From Sarcocystis neurona (Eukaryota; Apicomplexa; Conoidasida; Eucoccidiorida; Sarcocystidae): a stretch of 64,000 bases of DNA. Under the pieces are notes generated by a model that was not told the origin of the DNA, ran no database searches, and saw only the letters and a program-made list of their open reading frames with translations. How positions within the stretch are numbered: position 1 is the stretch's first letter; every line of letters starts with the position of its first letter. The stretch spans positions 577,555 through 641,554 of the forward strand of contig KL647307.1 in NCBI GenBank assembly GCA_000727475.1. The letters are read 5' to 3'. This document shows positions 53,756 through 63,849 of the stretch, one piece after another. Both the position numbers and the translations under genes were made by a program.

Positions 53756-56450
53756 CTAGCAGCTGTTTCCATGAATCGCCGACCGGAGTCGCTGCACTTC
53801 TCTTTGCCACTCCTGCAGTTTCTCTTGGTAGCGTTCGAGCTGCTCTTCGTAAATCACTGCACGACTCACAGAGAGAGCAACAACTTTATAGTAGAGGAAA
53901 ATGCTAGGTGGCGAAGGACGCCGTCACTACAGCAAACATGAACAGGAGGACGGAAAAAACGAGAAAGATGACATACAACTGCAGAACCTGTACGAGTAAA
54001 TGTAGCAGCAAGTTTCTGACGTGTAGACATCCCGCCGCTTGCCTGCACCTCGCGGCACACCGCACGTTTTTTGCGGAAAATCACAGCACACGGGAAACAG
54101 TGGAAATTCCCTACTTTCCGGTGTAACTACACCCCAGCGCACGCACGACGCAAAAACTCGGACGACCAGAAGTCTCGACACGCGAAAACCGAGTGAAATT
54201 CCCCTCCTCTGGTGTAGGTACACCCCACCGCACAACAACATAAACGGGACAAACACTGCATCTGAACATTGCCGCACAGCAGTCCTGCACGTGGGGAGGA
54301 GGAGAAAGTGGCGTGACGCGACGGACCCCTCGCTGACCTGCTGTACGTACACCCCACCGTGGGCGTGCACTGCACACTGCGAGTCACAGCAAGCGCCCGG
54401 CGCAAATCGCGCCTTCCTGCTGTACGTACACCCCAACGCGCCACACGTGTGCGTGCGCAGGCGTCCTATCCCGCCGAAGTGAAGGGACTTCACAGGACGA
54501 CGGCAGAATGATTTCTGTGCTCCTGCGCGCACAAGCCCTGTTGTTGGCGAAATGCAAAAATCTCTGAGGATGACGTAGTCGCCATCAATGTTAAAAAGGG
54601 GACCTGTGTTTCTGGTGTTCGTACACCCCGCAACTTTTACTATGAGGACTAGCCACACACGTTCAGCTTGAGCGTTCCACTGCGCTCTCACGTGTATTCT
54701 ACGACAGTTTTGCGCCCGCGGATCACTCTGGTGGATACGATCTAAACAGTAAACCTTTTTCGAGTCCTTCGGCACCCCTACGTATATACACACGTTCACA
54801 TATTTGCCACTGTTTCTCTCTACATATATGTATATATATGTATATATATATATAAATATCCATATACGTATACAGACGTAAAGGTACGTGTTTAGCGCTC
54901 AACGGGTGTTCGCACCTGCAGAGCTTCTGGTTCCACGCAGCGCGTCATCTTGTGCAGAGCTCCTCAACCCTTACATATATACATATATGTGTAGTAAATA
55001 ATATGTGTAATACATGAAATATATATTAGAGAATATATATACAATATATATTTTTGAGATATACAACATTCAATATAAATACTGTATGTAATAGAGGAAG
55101 CCCTAGTCACCAGAGGCCCCGCAATTTGTCCATTCCCTCAGGCAGTTCTTATCACCTGAACATATACGTAAATATATGTATATATATATCTATATATGTG
55201 GATATATATATATATATATGTATGATATATATAGTCGATATCTCTCTATATATTATATACAGTATACTTAAGAACAATACATATATATATACATACTTCA
55301 TCATAAACGTTTTCCAATTTTTGGGCGCGCGAAGAGGCAAAGGAACTTGTCTCATGTCATTACACACATATATGATACATACGTAACTGTACTTGATATA
55401 CAGTATATATAGTAATAATATAAACAATATTAAATATCTCTCTCTCTACGTCGCTGCAAACTGCCCAACACGTGTTTCGGTTTCCTCATTCACACGTATA
55501 TATGTATTTTTCGCCTCACCCTTTTCTATTTCTCTTTCTCTGTGCCGCGGCATCCTGCCCAACACACTTTTCTGTTCTCTTATCCACACCCATATATATA
55601 TATATATATATTCTTTTCTGTCTCTCTCTTCTTCTCTTTCTCTGTGTCGCTGCAGCCTGCTCAACACACCCCCTACGGTTCTCCCATCCACACATATATA
55701 TGTATCTCGTTTTCGTCTCTCTTTTTTCTCTTTCTCTATGTAATTGCAGGCTGTCCAACACATTCCTCTGTTCTCTTATCCTCATATACATATATGTGTA
55801 CCTTTTTCTTCTCTGTCTTTCTCTCTGTTCCTCTCTCTTTCTGTATGTGTGGCTGCAGGCTGCCCAGTGCCCCCTCTGTTCTCTCATCCACATATATATA
55901 TATATCTTCTACCACGCCCTCTTTTCTCTTCCAGTCTCTCCCTTTCTGCCCAACCCACCAGCGTCCGCTTCTCTCAACCACATGGATAGATACCGATTTT
56001 CTCTTTCTCTGTCTTCTCTATCTTTTCGTTGTCCATTTCCCTCTCTTTCTTTTTTCTTTCTCTATCTCTCTGTCTCTCTTTCTGGCCGACACATCACCAT
56101 TCTGTTCTCTCATATACATATACCTACATAAACATACATTTGACTCTCGGTACTAGTATCGAGAACACTCTCGTAGAGCGAGCGACGCCGTGCCAGCAGG
56201 ATGAAAAGAAGAAGACACTGGCTGCCCATACGAGGGAGAGACAGTGGGCAGCACAACAAAACGTGCCCCTATTTTTGACGAGAATAGATGAAAATGGAGA
56301 GAGCTAAGACGAAGCAGCAAACTGCAGCGTCTTACCGTAAACGCAGCGGGCGCAGCCAGTTCCGCAGCTGCAACAAGACGCAGAGCCCACAACGTTGCCA
56401 AACGTGAAGCGCCTTCTCCCCAAGGCCGCATCCTGGGTGCTTTCCACTTG
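53756..56450 (-). CDS. Last two exons of a Cys-rich, coiled-coil-tailed protein
   Basis: Exon 56336-56450 (acceptor TATTTCTCTTGTTCTAG, donor GTAAGA) reads VESTQDAALGRRRFTFGNVV then GSASCCSCGTGCARCVY and ends one base into a codon. Exon 53756-53856 (acceptor CGTGCAG) supplies two bases and reads IYEEQLERYQEKLQEWQREV, QRLRSAIHGNSC, stop TAG. Splice signals and phase agree. A short Gly/Cys-rich hydrophobic stretch (possible membrane or lipid-modified segment) is followed by a strong amphipathic coiled-coil tail. Upstream exons were not found; the next open minus-strand sequence at 57.1-57.4 kb conflicts with a plus-strand reading. The 2.5-kb intron contains the palindrome array and a minisatellite. 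Family not recognised. Confidence 0.55.
54120..54627. repeat. Array of five GGTGTACGTACACC-like palindromes
   Basis: Palindromic 14-mers at 54120-54133, 54211-54224, 54340-54353, 54419-54432 and 54614-54627, each continued by CCC and, in four of five, by (A/C)CGC or similar. The inner bases vary (AA, AG, CG, CG, TC), while the outer arms are largely kept. Confidence 0.7.
54800..55440. repeat. Very TA-rich intronic stretch
   Basis: TATATA, ATATTA and TAGTAA motifs with few G/C bases, within the 53857-56335 intron. No coding. Confidence 0.75.
55440..56110. repeat. Pyrimidine-rich minisatellite, about 100 bp unit
   Basis: Six or seven imperfect tandem units. Each has a CTTTCTCTGTGTCGCTGCAG-like tract, then CTG(C/T)(C/T)CAACACA, CTGTTCTC(T/A)TATCCA, a TATA tract, and CTTTTTCTTCTC. 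Strong pyrimidine asymmetry on the plus strand. Confidence 0.85.
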
Positions 56451-56529
56451 CTAGAACAAGAGAAATACTGGGACAGATGCGCGGCGCTGATAATAGAAGT
56501 ACACTTCTTCCTTCTATTTTTAACATAGA

Positions 56530-57130
56530 TTCGTACTAGAAATCCACATATTTACCCTCTGAAGAAAGACAGGGACGCCAACGACAGCACATACAGACTT
56601 CCTCACCTCTACACACATATACATCGGCGCCGCATCAACGAGGTCGCCTCTATTACTCTTTACATATACGCACACAATACATATTTGTAGATATATTATA
56701 TACATATAGCTACGCAAGGATACGTAGATATGTATATATTTGTAGATATATTGTACATATATGTATGCGTGTAGACAGCTACGTTCCTCTCTGTTTCTCT
56801 CTCTCTCTCTCCAGGCGTTTGCAAATATACACACATATCTATAAATAGACATATGATACGTATACCTGTAAATAGACAGATATACACAAACGAGTACTCC
56901 TCCACCGGTAAAAAAACATATACATACATATATACCTACAGATCGCATACGAATATGACTACACATATGACGTACACACATAAGTATACATGTACATGTA
57001 ATATATACCCATATATAGACAGATACACATGAATGTATATTCCTCCCTCTGCATACAAAACATATACACGTATATCTCTCGCGAGAATATATACATGTCG
57101 AAGGTGTACACACACACGTATATAACGAGA
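56530..57130. repeat. TA/CATA microsatellites
   Basis: ATATAC, TATGTA and ACACAT motifs; no coding segment seen. Confidence 0.6.
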
Positions 57131-57139
57131 TACGTCTAT

Positions 57140-57433
57140 TTGTACCGCCTTCGAGGTGACAGCCGTTCTGTAGAGGTACGTGAGGACCTGCACACTCGAC
57201 ACAGAGAGGGAGGGGGTTGCTGTGGAGTATTAAAGGAAGACTTCTTATTTGTCGAGCAGCAAGACAACTTCCTCGCAAACGAAGAATTTCCTCGACCTCT
57301 TGCACGAGGCGGAGTCTTCTTCTCGCTAGCAGCCACCGACGAGACAGCGACGCGGGTCCCTCACTGCGACGTTAGAGGGAAGTCCAGAGACACATATACT
57401 GCAGACCTTCACAAGATAGAGAAATATATATAA
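57140..57433 (+). CDS. Candidate plus-strand coding segment
   Basis: Plus-strand frame with coding-like composition: DLHTRHREGGGCCGVLKEDF, LFVEQQDNFLANEEFPRPLA, then SLAATDETATRVPHCDV to TAA. No ATG after the microsatellite; AG acceptors precede it (TTCTGTAG). The minus strand is also open (ARGRGNSSFARKLSCCSTNK), so strand is uncertain. Family unknown. Confidence 0.35.
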   Translation: MYRLRGDSRSVEVREDLHTRHREGGGCCGVLKEDFLFVEQQDNFLANEEFPRPLARGGVFFSLAATDETATRVPHCDVRGKSRDTYTADLHKIEKYI

Positions 57434-57485
57434 ATACACACATATGTATAGAGAAATATACATATATAGAGGGAAGAGCCCGAGG

Positions 57486-57583
57486 TTAGATGGAGGTGCT
57501 GCAGTGCTTCTTGATCTTGTGGTCAACAAAAGAGTATACATGTTTGAAGCGGGAAGACACGAAGATGGACGCACGCGCATCTT
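57486..57583 (-). CDS. Terminal exon of an unidentified gene
   Basis: Acceptor ATATATACGATATTAG, then two bases completing a codon and 31 codons (DARASIFVSSRFKHVYSFVD then HKIKKHCSTSI) to TAA. Non-repetitive and coding-like. Upstream exon not identified; direct joining to the end of the 58.2-60.6 kb ORF would create a stop. Confidence 0.4.
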
Positions 57584-57589
57584 CTAATA

Positions 57590-58120
57590 TCGTATATATA
57601 CAACTAAATATGCGTATGTGTGCCCATAGATATATATATATATATACATCCTAACGTGGAGAGGTATATGCGTATATATAGATATATGCACGAAATAAAA
57701 GTTTATGAAGAAAGGAAGAATTTGCAGATATACACACACATACAGATAGATATACACGCATATGTATCTGTACGTGTCTTTCTTCAAAAGCGTATAGCGA
57801 TCTCTACATAAATTCACGAGGCTTCAACTATATATGGTATATACATATATATAAGTATATATCGGGTATATACATATATATATAAGTATACACAGACATC
57901 GGGTATATACATATATATAAGTATACACATACATATATATATATATATATATACCTGTATATATATATATGTGTACAAAGAGGCTTATACTTCCACACAC
58001 ACACACACGCAGTTACGTATCCACATACATTTATATGCGCCTGAAGAAGAATAGATACACCTATACATATATTTGCGTGTGACAAACTATATATCTACAG
58101 ATATACATATCTGTAGTTAT
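57590..58120. repeat. TA microsatellites with a short tandem unit
   Basis: Includes about three copies of a roughly 45-60 bp unit containing CGGGTATATACATATATATA and AGTATA at 57835-57930, then (TA)n and (CA)n. Confidence 0.7.
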
Positions 58121-58223
58121 ATGTGTGTGGTACTGTTCTTGGACGCATTCACGTGTTGTACGCAGTGCTGCTTTTTAATTCTTATACAGCGATGCCGTCG
58201 CGCATGCATGCATGCAATTTTAT

Positions 58224-60617
58224 TCACCAGTCTTGCGGGTCGGGAGTCACTGGCGGCTGAGGTTCTTGCAGCAGCAGCTGCTCCAGCGCGTATTCCGCTG
58301 CATTTCTTGGACGCCTTGCCTTCTGCTCTTCTGCTCCTACTGCTGGTGTGTCTTCTCCTTCTTCGACGGCATCTGCTGCATGCGCTGCTGCTGCTGTATC
58401 TTCCTTTTCTTCCGGGACCCCTGCCGCATGCTCTGCTGCTGCTGCTGCGTGTTTTTGTTCTTCGCGTGCACCTGCCGCTACTGGCGGTAACGCGCTCCTC
58501 CCGTCTGCTGCTCCTCCCCCGGCGCAGGCTGCTGCCGCTGTGGAGACTTCTTCCTTTTCTTTTTCTGTTGCTGCTACGCAACGAGAGGAGGTCGTGTCGC
58601 TCTGCTGCTGCGACAGCGCTGCCGGAGACGAGACGTCGCCTCGTGCAGCAGCAGCAGCACGCAAAGAAACGGAAGCAGCAGAACGAACAACAGCAGCGGC
58701 ACGACTTGTCTCGTAAACAGACGTCTCCTGCTCTCTCTTTGTCTCCTTCAACTCCATCTTCTTCTCATTTTCCTTCTCTACTTCTAAACCGACACAAATC
58801 TGGCCGGGCTCCTCTGTAGTCACGAGAAAAGAAGCTATCGCTTCTCGTTTTCTCTGCGACGCCGCAGCAGGACTGTAGACGTCTTGGCACCCGCATGGAG
58901 CTTCTCCTGCAGCAGCTGCTGCTGCCTCTTTAGCTGCTCTCTGCCCTGCTGCAGCAGCCGCAGCTCTCTCTCCTGCTTCTCTATGCCGCTCGACGTCTCC
59001 TGCTGCCCCAACGCCGTCCCCAGTCACTTCCCCACAACCACCACTACCACCAGCTCCTGCGACGTCGCCTTCCTGCTGTTTCTCTCTCTGTTCTTCTTCG
59101 TCTGCTGCTCTTGTCCTGGACTCGGTGTGCTGCTCCTTTTCTATCCCTTTATCTGCTGTTGTTATTGCGTCGGCAACCGCTTGCGCTCTCCTCTCCTTCT
59201 GCTGTTCTTCTTCTCCTTTTCCTCCTGTTGCTGTTCCCGCTTCATCTCCTCTCCTCTCGCCTGCTCCTGCTGCTGCGTTTGCTTCGTCCCCTTCCTTCGC
59301 GCCCCTTGCTGCTGCGTCTGCTTTTTTATCTCCCCCCCCTGCTGTTGCTGTGCCTGGCCCTTCCCCATCTCTCCCGCCTGCTGCTGCTGTGTCCGCTCTT
59401 TTCCCTTCCTTCCCGCCTGCTGCTGTTGCTGCTGGGTCTGCTTCTTCTTCCCGTTCTGCTGCTGCTGGCCCTGCTTTTGCTATTTTCTCTTCTACTGTTG
59501 TTGTGTTGGCTCCTGCGGCTTCCGCCTCTCGACTTGCGCGCCTCTTCTCCTTCTCTATACAGGTCATGCGCTGCTGCTGCTGGCCAGCGTCCGCGACTTC
59601 TCCTTGCTGCTGCTGGCCAGCGTCCGCGACTTCTCCTTGCTGCTGCTGCACCAGCGTCCTGCTGCTTTTTCTCCGACCGACGTAGGAGCGCCAACAGCGC
59701 CAGCGGAGGAGACCCCACACGCCACAGCACTGCGCCGGGCTGCCTGACGCAGCAGCAGCAACAGCAGCAGCAATTCCACAGGTGACGCGGGCAGCTTCTG
59801 TAAGCCGCTCGTGCGGCGGCTGCTGCTTGGGCGTGTAGCGGACAGCAGCAGCGGCTTCCTCTCTGTCGAAGTCGCAGCAGCCGTGGCAAGCATGACCCGG
59901 TAGAGCGATGCGCGACACAGCAGCAACAGCAGCATTGTGACCGAGAAGGACGCGCCAAGCAGCAGCAGCAGCAAACAGACGTTTCTTCGTAGGCGGAGGC
60001 TCAGCAAACGCCCGAAGCGCCGCAGCAGCAACGGAAGAGAGAAGCGGGAAGAAGAGAGAAGATAGAGACGGAGCTGTTGCAGCAGCAAAGGCAGATGTCA
60101 GGGCGCCCGCAGCAGCAGCAGAAGCGCCACCAGCGGCAGCAGTAGTGGCAGCAGCAGCAGAAGCGCCACCAGCGGCAGCAGTAGTGGCAGCAGCAGCAGA
60201 AGCGCCACCAGCGGCAGCAGTAGTGGCAGCAGCAGCAGTAGTAGCGGCAGCAGCAGCAGACGCGCCAGCACCAGCGGCAGCAGTAGCAGCAGCGGAAGCG
60301 CCACCACCAGCGGCAGACGCGGCAGCAGAAGTGTGGAAAGCGGCGGGCCCACTCACAGGAGGAAGAGGAGGAAGAGCAGCGGCCCAGGCGACGCGGGTGC
60401 GCCGAGCAGAAAGAGCAGGTAGGAAGCTAGAAGGCGATGTCCCGGCTTCACACGTAGGATTTCTACGTATGCGAGATGTTGAAGCAGCAGCAGAAGCAGG
60501 CAACAGCAGAGGAGGCTGGGGACTGCGAAGACGTGATGCAGCAACAGCAGCAGGAGCAACTGTGACCTGCTTAGATAGCAGAGGAAAGATGCGTCTCCGT
60601 GTGTTGCCGCGTAGCAT
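58224..60617 (-). CDS. Ala/Gln/Glu-rich protein, possibly mitochondrial
   Basis: Open minus-strand frame; I prefer the ATG at 60617 (797 residues). The frame stays open upstream to 61079, but that part translates microsatellite and CAG repeats. From this start the N-terminus is MLRGNTRRRIFPLLSKQVTV followed by Arg/Ala-rich sequence without acidic residues, typical of a mitochondrial presequence. Next come a GGASAAAATTAAA 13-residue repeat (three copies), a non-repetitive middle (EPPPTKKRLFAAAAAWRVLL, ALPGHACHGCCDFDREEAAA), two GEVADAGQQQQ copies, a long Glu/Lys/Ala-rich region, and a C-terminus with AEYALEQLLLQEPQPPVTPD. An intron near the middle is possible, as a GT and an AG flank repetitive codons around 59.74 kb. 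No family recognised. Confidence 0.5.
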   Translation of the reverse strand: MLRGNTRRRIFPLLSKQVTVAPAAVAASRLRSPQPPLLLPASAAASTSRIRRNPTCEAGTSPSSFLPALSARRTRVAWAAALPPLPPVSGPAAFHTSAAASAAGGGASAAATAAAGAGASAAAAATTAAAATTAAAGGASAAAATTAAAGGASAAAATTAAAGGASAAAAGALTSAFAAATAPSLSSLFFPLLSSVAAAALRAFAEPPPTKKRLFAAAAAWRVLLGHNAAVAAVSRIALPGHACHGCCDFDREEAAAAVRYTPKQQPPHERLTEAARVTCGIAAAVAAAASGSPAQCCGVWGLLRWRCWRSYVGRRKSSRTLVQQQQGEVADAGQQQQGEVADAGQQQQRMTCIEKEKRRASREAEAAGANTTTVEEKIAKAGPAAAEREEEADPAATAAGGKEGKRADTAAAGGRDGEGPGTATAGGGDKKADAAARGAKEGDEANAAAGAGERRGDEAGTATGGKGEEEQQKERRAQAVADAITTADKGIEKEQHTESRTRAADEEEQREKQQEGDVAGAGGSGGCGEVTGDGVGAAGDVERHREAGERAAAAAAGQRAAKEAAAAAAGEAPCGCQDVYSPAAASQRKREAIASFLVTTEEPGQICVGLEVEKENEKKMELKETKREQETSVYETSRAAAVVRSAASVSLRAAAAARGDVSSPAALSQQQSDTTSSRCVAATEKEKEEVSTAAAACAGGGAADGRSALPPVAAGAREEQKHAAAAAEHAAGVPEEKEDTAAAAHAADAVEEGEDTPAVGAEEQKARRPRNAAEYALEQLLLQEPQPPVTPDPQDW
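59575..59655. repeat. 33-bp tandem duplication
   Basis: Two direct copies of CTGGCCAGCGTCCGCGACTT plus TCTCCTTGCTGCTG, coding GEVADAGQQQQ twice on the minus strand. Confidence 0.8.
60113..60245. repeat. 39-bp tandem repeat, about three copies
   Basis: Unit starts AGAAGCGCCACCAGCGGCAG and continues CAGTAGTGGCAGCAGCAGC. It encodes a 13-residue Ala/Thr/Gly/Ser repeat in the minus-strand protein; copies are nearly identical. Confidence 0.85.
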
Positions 60618-60659
60618 GCTCTGACTGCAGAGAAGGAAGTGCACAGCAGCGGCTATGGG

Positions 60660-60760
60660 CTTCTGATGCTGCTTCTGCTTCTGCTGGTTGTGCTGCTGCT
60701 GCTTCTGCTTCTGCTGGTTGTGCTGCTGCTGCTTCTGCTTCTGCTGCTGCTCGTCGTTGT
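60660..60760. repeat. 30-bp tandem repeats upstream of the preferred start
   Basis: Copies of TGCTGCTTCTGCTTCTGCTG then GTTGTGC, giving Gln/Lys/His/Asn repeats if translated on the minus strand. Probably 5' UTR. Confidence 0.75.
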
Positions 60761-61139
60761 CGTCTTTCAGTTCCTGCTGCTGCTGGGGAAGGCAGTGGCT
60801 GTGGCGCGAGAGAGCAGCAACGGAGCCGCGGCGGCCGCAGCAGCGGCACGTCCCAGCGGCAGCACAGCAGCAGGAGAGCAGCAAAACGCAGCAAAGCAGG
60901 ATTTTTTTTCTCTTGTTGATATATATCGGCAACGGCAGTGGAGTCCCTCTGCCACGCGGTCCAAGATGGGACTTCCTTCTGTTCCCCTCATATATATATA
61001 CATACGTATATACAAATATACGCTGGCACACGTATATAGGAAGTAAGTATAGCAGAAACGATGGGGATGCTAATATCAAGAGGAAGGAAGATTTTTTAGG
61101 ATATATTCAAAACCTTCTACACAAAGGCGTGGATAACAG

Positions 61140-61464
61140 ATGTTAACACATATACACATATATATATATGTACATTTCCATATATACATATATACATGTA
61201 TGTACGTATGGACATATCCACATATATATACGTGTACCTATCTATGTGTGTGTGTATATATATATGTGCACGTGTGTACAGGGATCTAACCACACACATG
61301 TCTAGCATTTACTTCTCCACAATTACATACAGGCACAATATCAGAAAAATGCTTCCACATATATTCATATATATATAAAATGAATGCCTCTGCATATATA
61401 TATATATAAGAAGAATGCTACTGCATATATATATATATGTATATAAGACGAATGTCTCTGCATG

Positions 61465-61500
<36 letters not shown>

Positions 61501-61680
61501 TATCTGTATATATATATATATCTGTATTAACATACATAAGAAGAATGCTTCGGCATATGTGTATATATGGATGTAAGAACAATGCTTCTGCACATATGTA
61601 TACATATATACATTTATACATATATATATATATGTATGTGTGTATATATATACATATATACATTTATACATATATATGTC
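61140..61680. repeat. TA microsatellites with AAGAATGCTTCTGCATATATA units
   Basis: About five imperfect copies of (A)GAAGAATGCT.CTGCATATAT separated by TA tracts at about 61375-61600, plus a (GA)n run near 61480-61500. Confidence 0.75.
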
Positions 61681-61689
61681 AGAGTGTTA

Positions 61690-62360
61690 TATATGGAAAG
61701 ATAAGGAAAGGTGCGGAAATTGGGCCTGTCTTTTTCTTTGTCTCCACGTATGTAGACCTGCAGAGAGACTCTTCCAAGCAGCAAACATGCTGCGACGCCA
61801 TTTCAAAGGATGCACTTACGTAGCCAAAGACATATACACAAAAGTTTATATATGGAGATATTTATACATGCAAATAGAAAGATAGAGAGGGCGAGTTGGG
61901 GAGATATTTGGAGATTGACAGAGAAACGTGGCAACTTGCGAAGAACTGCCCTGCTGCGTTCCTCATGAGAAGCATCGGTGGCACCGTCACGCATAGAGGG
62001 AGAGACACGTAGCAGAAGTTGTGAAGATATTAAACGCGAGCATGTCTGGCAATTTCTACCCACGCAGACAGATAGTCTAAATAGACATATATAGGCAAAC
62101 GAAGATATATATATATATATGCAGAGATATATGGAGATGGACAAGTAGGCATACGTGTATATATTTGTTGCATGTGTAGAAATAGGGTATAGACACAGGT
62201 AGGTACGCAAAATGTAGACACCGACATATGCATATATACATACGTAGGTATACAGGCATCTATACATGTATACATATAGTTATTATATATATATGTGTGT
62301 GTACATAGGTTATAGACAAACACATAGACTATACAGAGGCAGAGACCTACACGGTCTGTG
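61690..62360. other. Mixed and TA-rich spacer
   Basis: Low-GC sequence with short frames only. A short minus-strand stretch near 61920-62030 (RSRAVLRKLPRFSVNLQ in one frame) is not supported by splice signals. No gene seen. Confidence 0.4.
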
Positions 62361-62364
62361 GCAC

Positions 62365-62715
62365 CGGTAGAGCAAGCAGGGGTCGTATCTATCTACCTAT
62401 CTACCTATATATCTATACTTATACATATATATATACATGTACGGAAGAAGCAAGCAGGCGTCATATCTATCTATCTATCTACATATATATATATATATAT
62501 ATATGTACGGCGGAAGCAAGCGGGCGTCATCTCTATCTATTTATCTACCTATCTATCTCTATCTCTCTATATACATAGATATGTACGGAAAAGCGAGTAA
62601 GCGTCATATATATCTACCTGTCTATCTATATATATATATATATGTGTACGGAAGAAGCAAGCAGGCGTCATATCTATCTATCTACCTATCTGTCTACCTA
62701 TCTATCTCTCGCCAT
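62365..62715. repeat. Minisatellite, about 70 bp unit
   Basis: Five tandem units containing TACGGAAGAAGCAAGCAGGC, GTCATATCTATCTATCTACC and a TA tract, beginning near 62370, 62440, 62510, 62585 and 62650. Confidence 0.85.
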
Positions 62716-62952
62716 ATACGCAGAAGAAATCGTAGCAGGTCCCACATGAGTGTAGTTCGTAGACACGTACGGGTTGTACAGACGTTGAGACATATCTTCA
62801 GCCATATATATGTATTTTTACGAGTATATAAAATATACATATATATATATGTATGGTGACAGTTACACTGGTAGCTAGCTACACTATGTGCACGGGTGTA
62901 TGGACACCGGCGGTTGAAGCGTCTTTCTTGACATTCGCGTGGAGGAAGAAAT

Positions 62953-63576
62953 GTGGACGGGGAGCGGGGGCACTTTTTGTGGGGGCTGGCGGGAAGAGGA
63001 GAATATGAAGAGAAAGAATCCCTGGGCATGAGGAAATCGAAAGGCCACGAGCTTCTTCGCATGCGTCGCCGTGACAGTAGTGCTGTCGATCGCGCAGCGG
63101 AAGAGCGAAGAATGCTGCTCCTTTCTCGTGATAATGCGGAAGACGAAGGGAGAAGAAAAGGGCGAGGCCGTGCCCTACACCTATGCGCAGCTCTAGACAT
63201 TCACCTACAATCCTCATGGAAAGATACCGGCGAAAAGGAAAAGCTCACACACTGCCCCGGAGCGCGCAGACACACACGGCAAGATTTATGCCGCCGTAGA
63301 CAGTACAGCATGAACAGCAGCAGCAGCACCAGCAGCAGGAGCAGCAGCAGCTGCGGCAGGAGCGGGAGCAGCAGTAGCAGCAGTGGCAGCAGCAGCAGCA
63401 GTGGCAGCAATAGCAGCAGTGGCAGCACCAGCAGCAGTGGCAGCACTGGCAGCAGTGGCAGCAGTAGCACCAGTGTAGTCGTAGTAGTGGCAGCAGCAGC
63501 AGCAGGAGCAGCAGCGGCAGTAGCAGCAGCTTGGCGAGCACTGCCAGAGCGAGCCAGCATCGACTCTAGGGCATGA
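62953..63576 (+). CDS. Ser-run protein, hypothetical
   Basis: Plus-strand frame ending at 63576. An ATG near 63028 opens MRKSKGHELLRMRRRDSSAV, followed by DRAAEERRMLLLSRDNAEDE, a basic stretch and LHLCAALDIHLQSSWKDTGE. Then comes a block of about 55 residues almost entirely Ser/Gly/Thr (AGC/AGT/GGC codons, 63310-63475), a Val/Ala run, and WRALPERASIDSRA. The pre-repeat half is charged and helical. Sequence upstream of the ATG is open, so an upstream exon is possible. The minus strand is open too (62879-63217), but its reading is less charged. No family recognised. Confidence 0.42.
   Translation: MDGERGHFLWGLAGRGEYEEKESLGMRKSKGHELLRMRRRDSSAVDRAAEERRMLLLSRDNAEDEGRRKGRGRALHLCAALDIHLQSSWKDTGEKEKLTHCPGARRHTRQDLCRRRQYSMNSSSSTSSRSSSSCGRSGSSSSSSGSSSSSGSNSSSGSTSSSGSTGSSGSSSTSVVVVVAAAAAGAAAAVAAAWRALPERASIDSRA
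63310..63530 (+). repeat. AGC/CAG array (poly-Ser/Gly on plus strand)
   Basis: AGCAGC and AGTGGCAGC units; Ser/Gly and Ala runs in the plus-strand frame. Confidence 0.85.
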
Positions 63577-63849
63577 TCGCAGTTCTCTACAGTACGCCTA
63601 TGATGTATATTACTTCTTTTTCTATTCTCCTCCTACTATTCGCTTGTTTGTCTATTTCTTCGGCCCCGGAGAGTGTCTACGCTTTCCCATTCTTGCTGCT
63701 GCAGCCGATGCCGCCGTGGTCGATCCCCCCCACACAGTAGCCCGAATCCTGCATGCGGACGTCGCTAACAGTAGACGTTGAAAAAACAAAATCTACGGCA
63801 TGCAGCCCTGCCTTTTTTGCTACATTCTTTCCCACTTTCTCTCCGCAGG

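Noticed and set aside
53927..54799. Minus-strand 290-codon ORF as a gene
   Set aside because: It spans the palindrome array and translates it into GGVY/WGV-type repeats. It lies between two in-phase exons of another minus-strand gene, so I treat it as intronic.
41025..62715. Regularly spaced repeats as CRISPR arrays
   Set aside because: The repeats at 41.0, 55.4 and 62.4 kb are directly adjacent minisatellite units with related internal sequence, not short repeats with unique spacers, and the DNA is eukaryotic.
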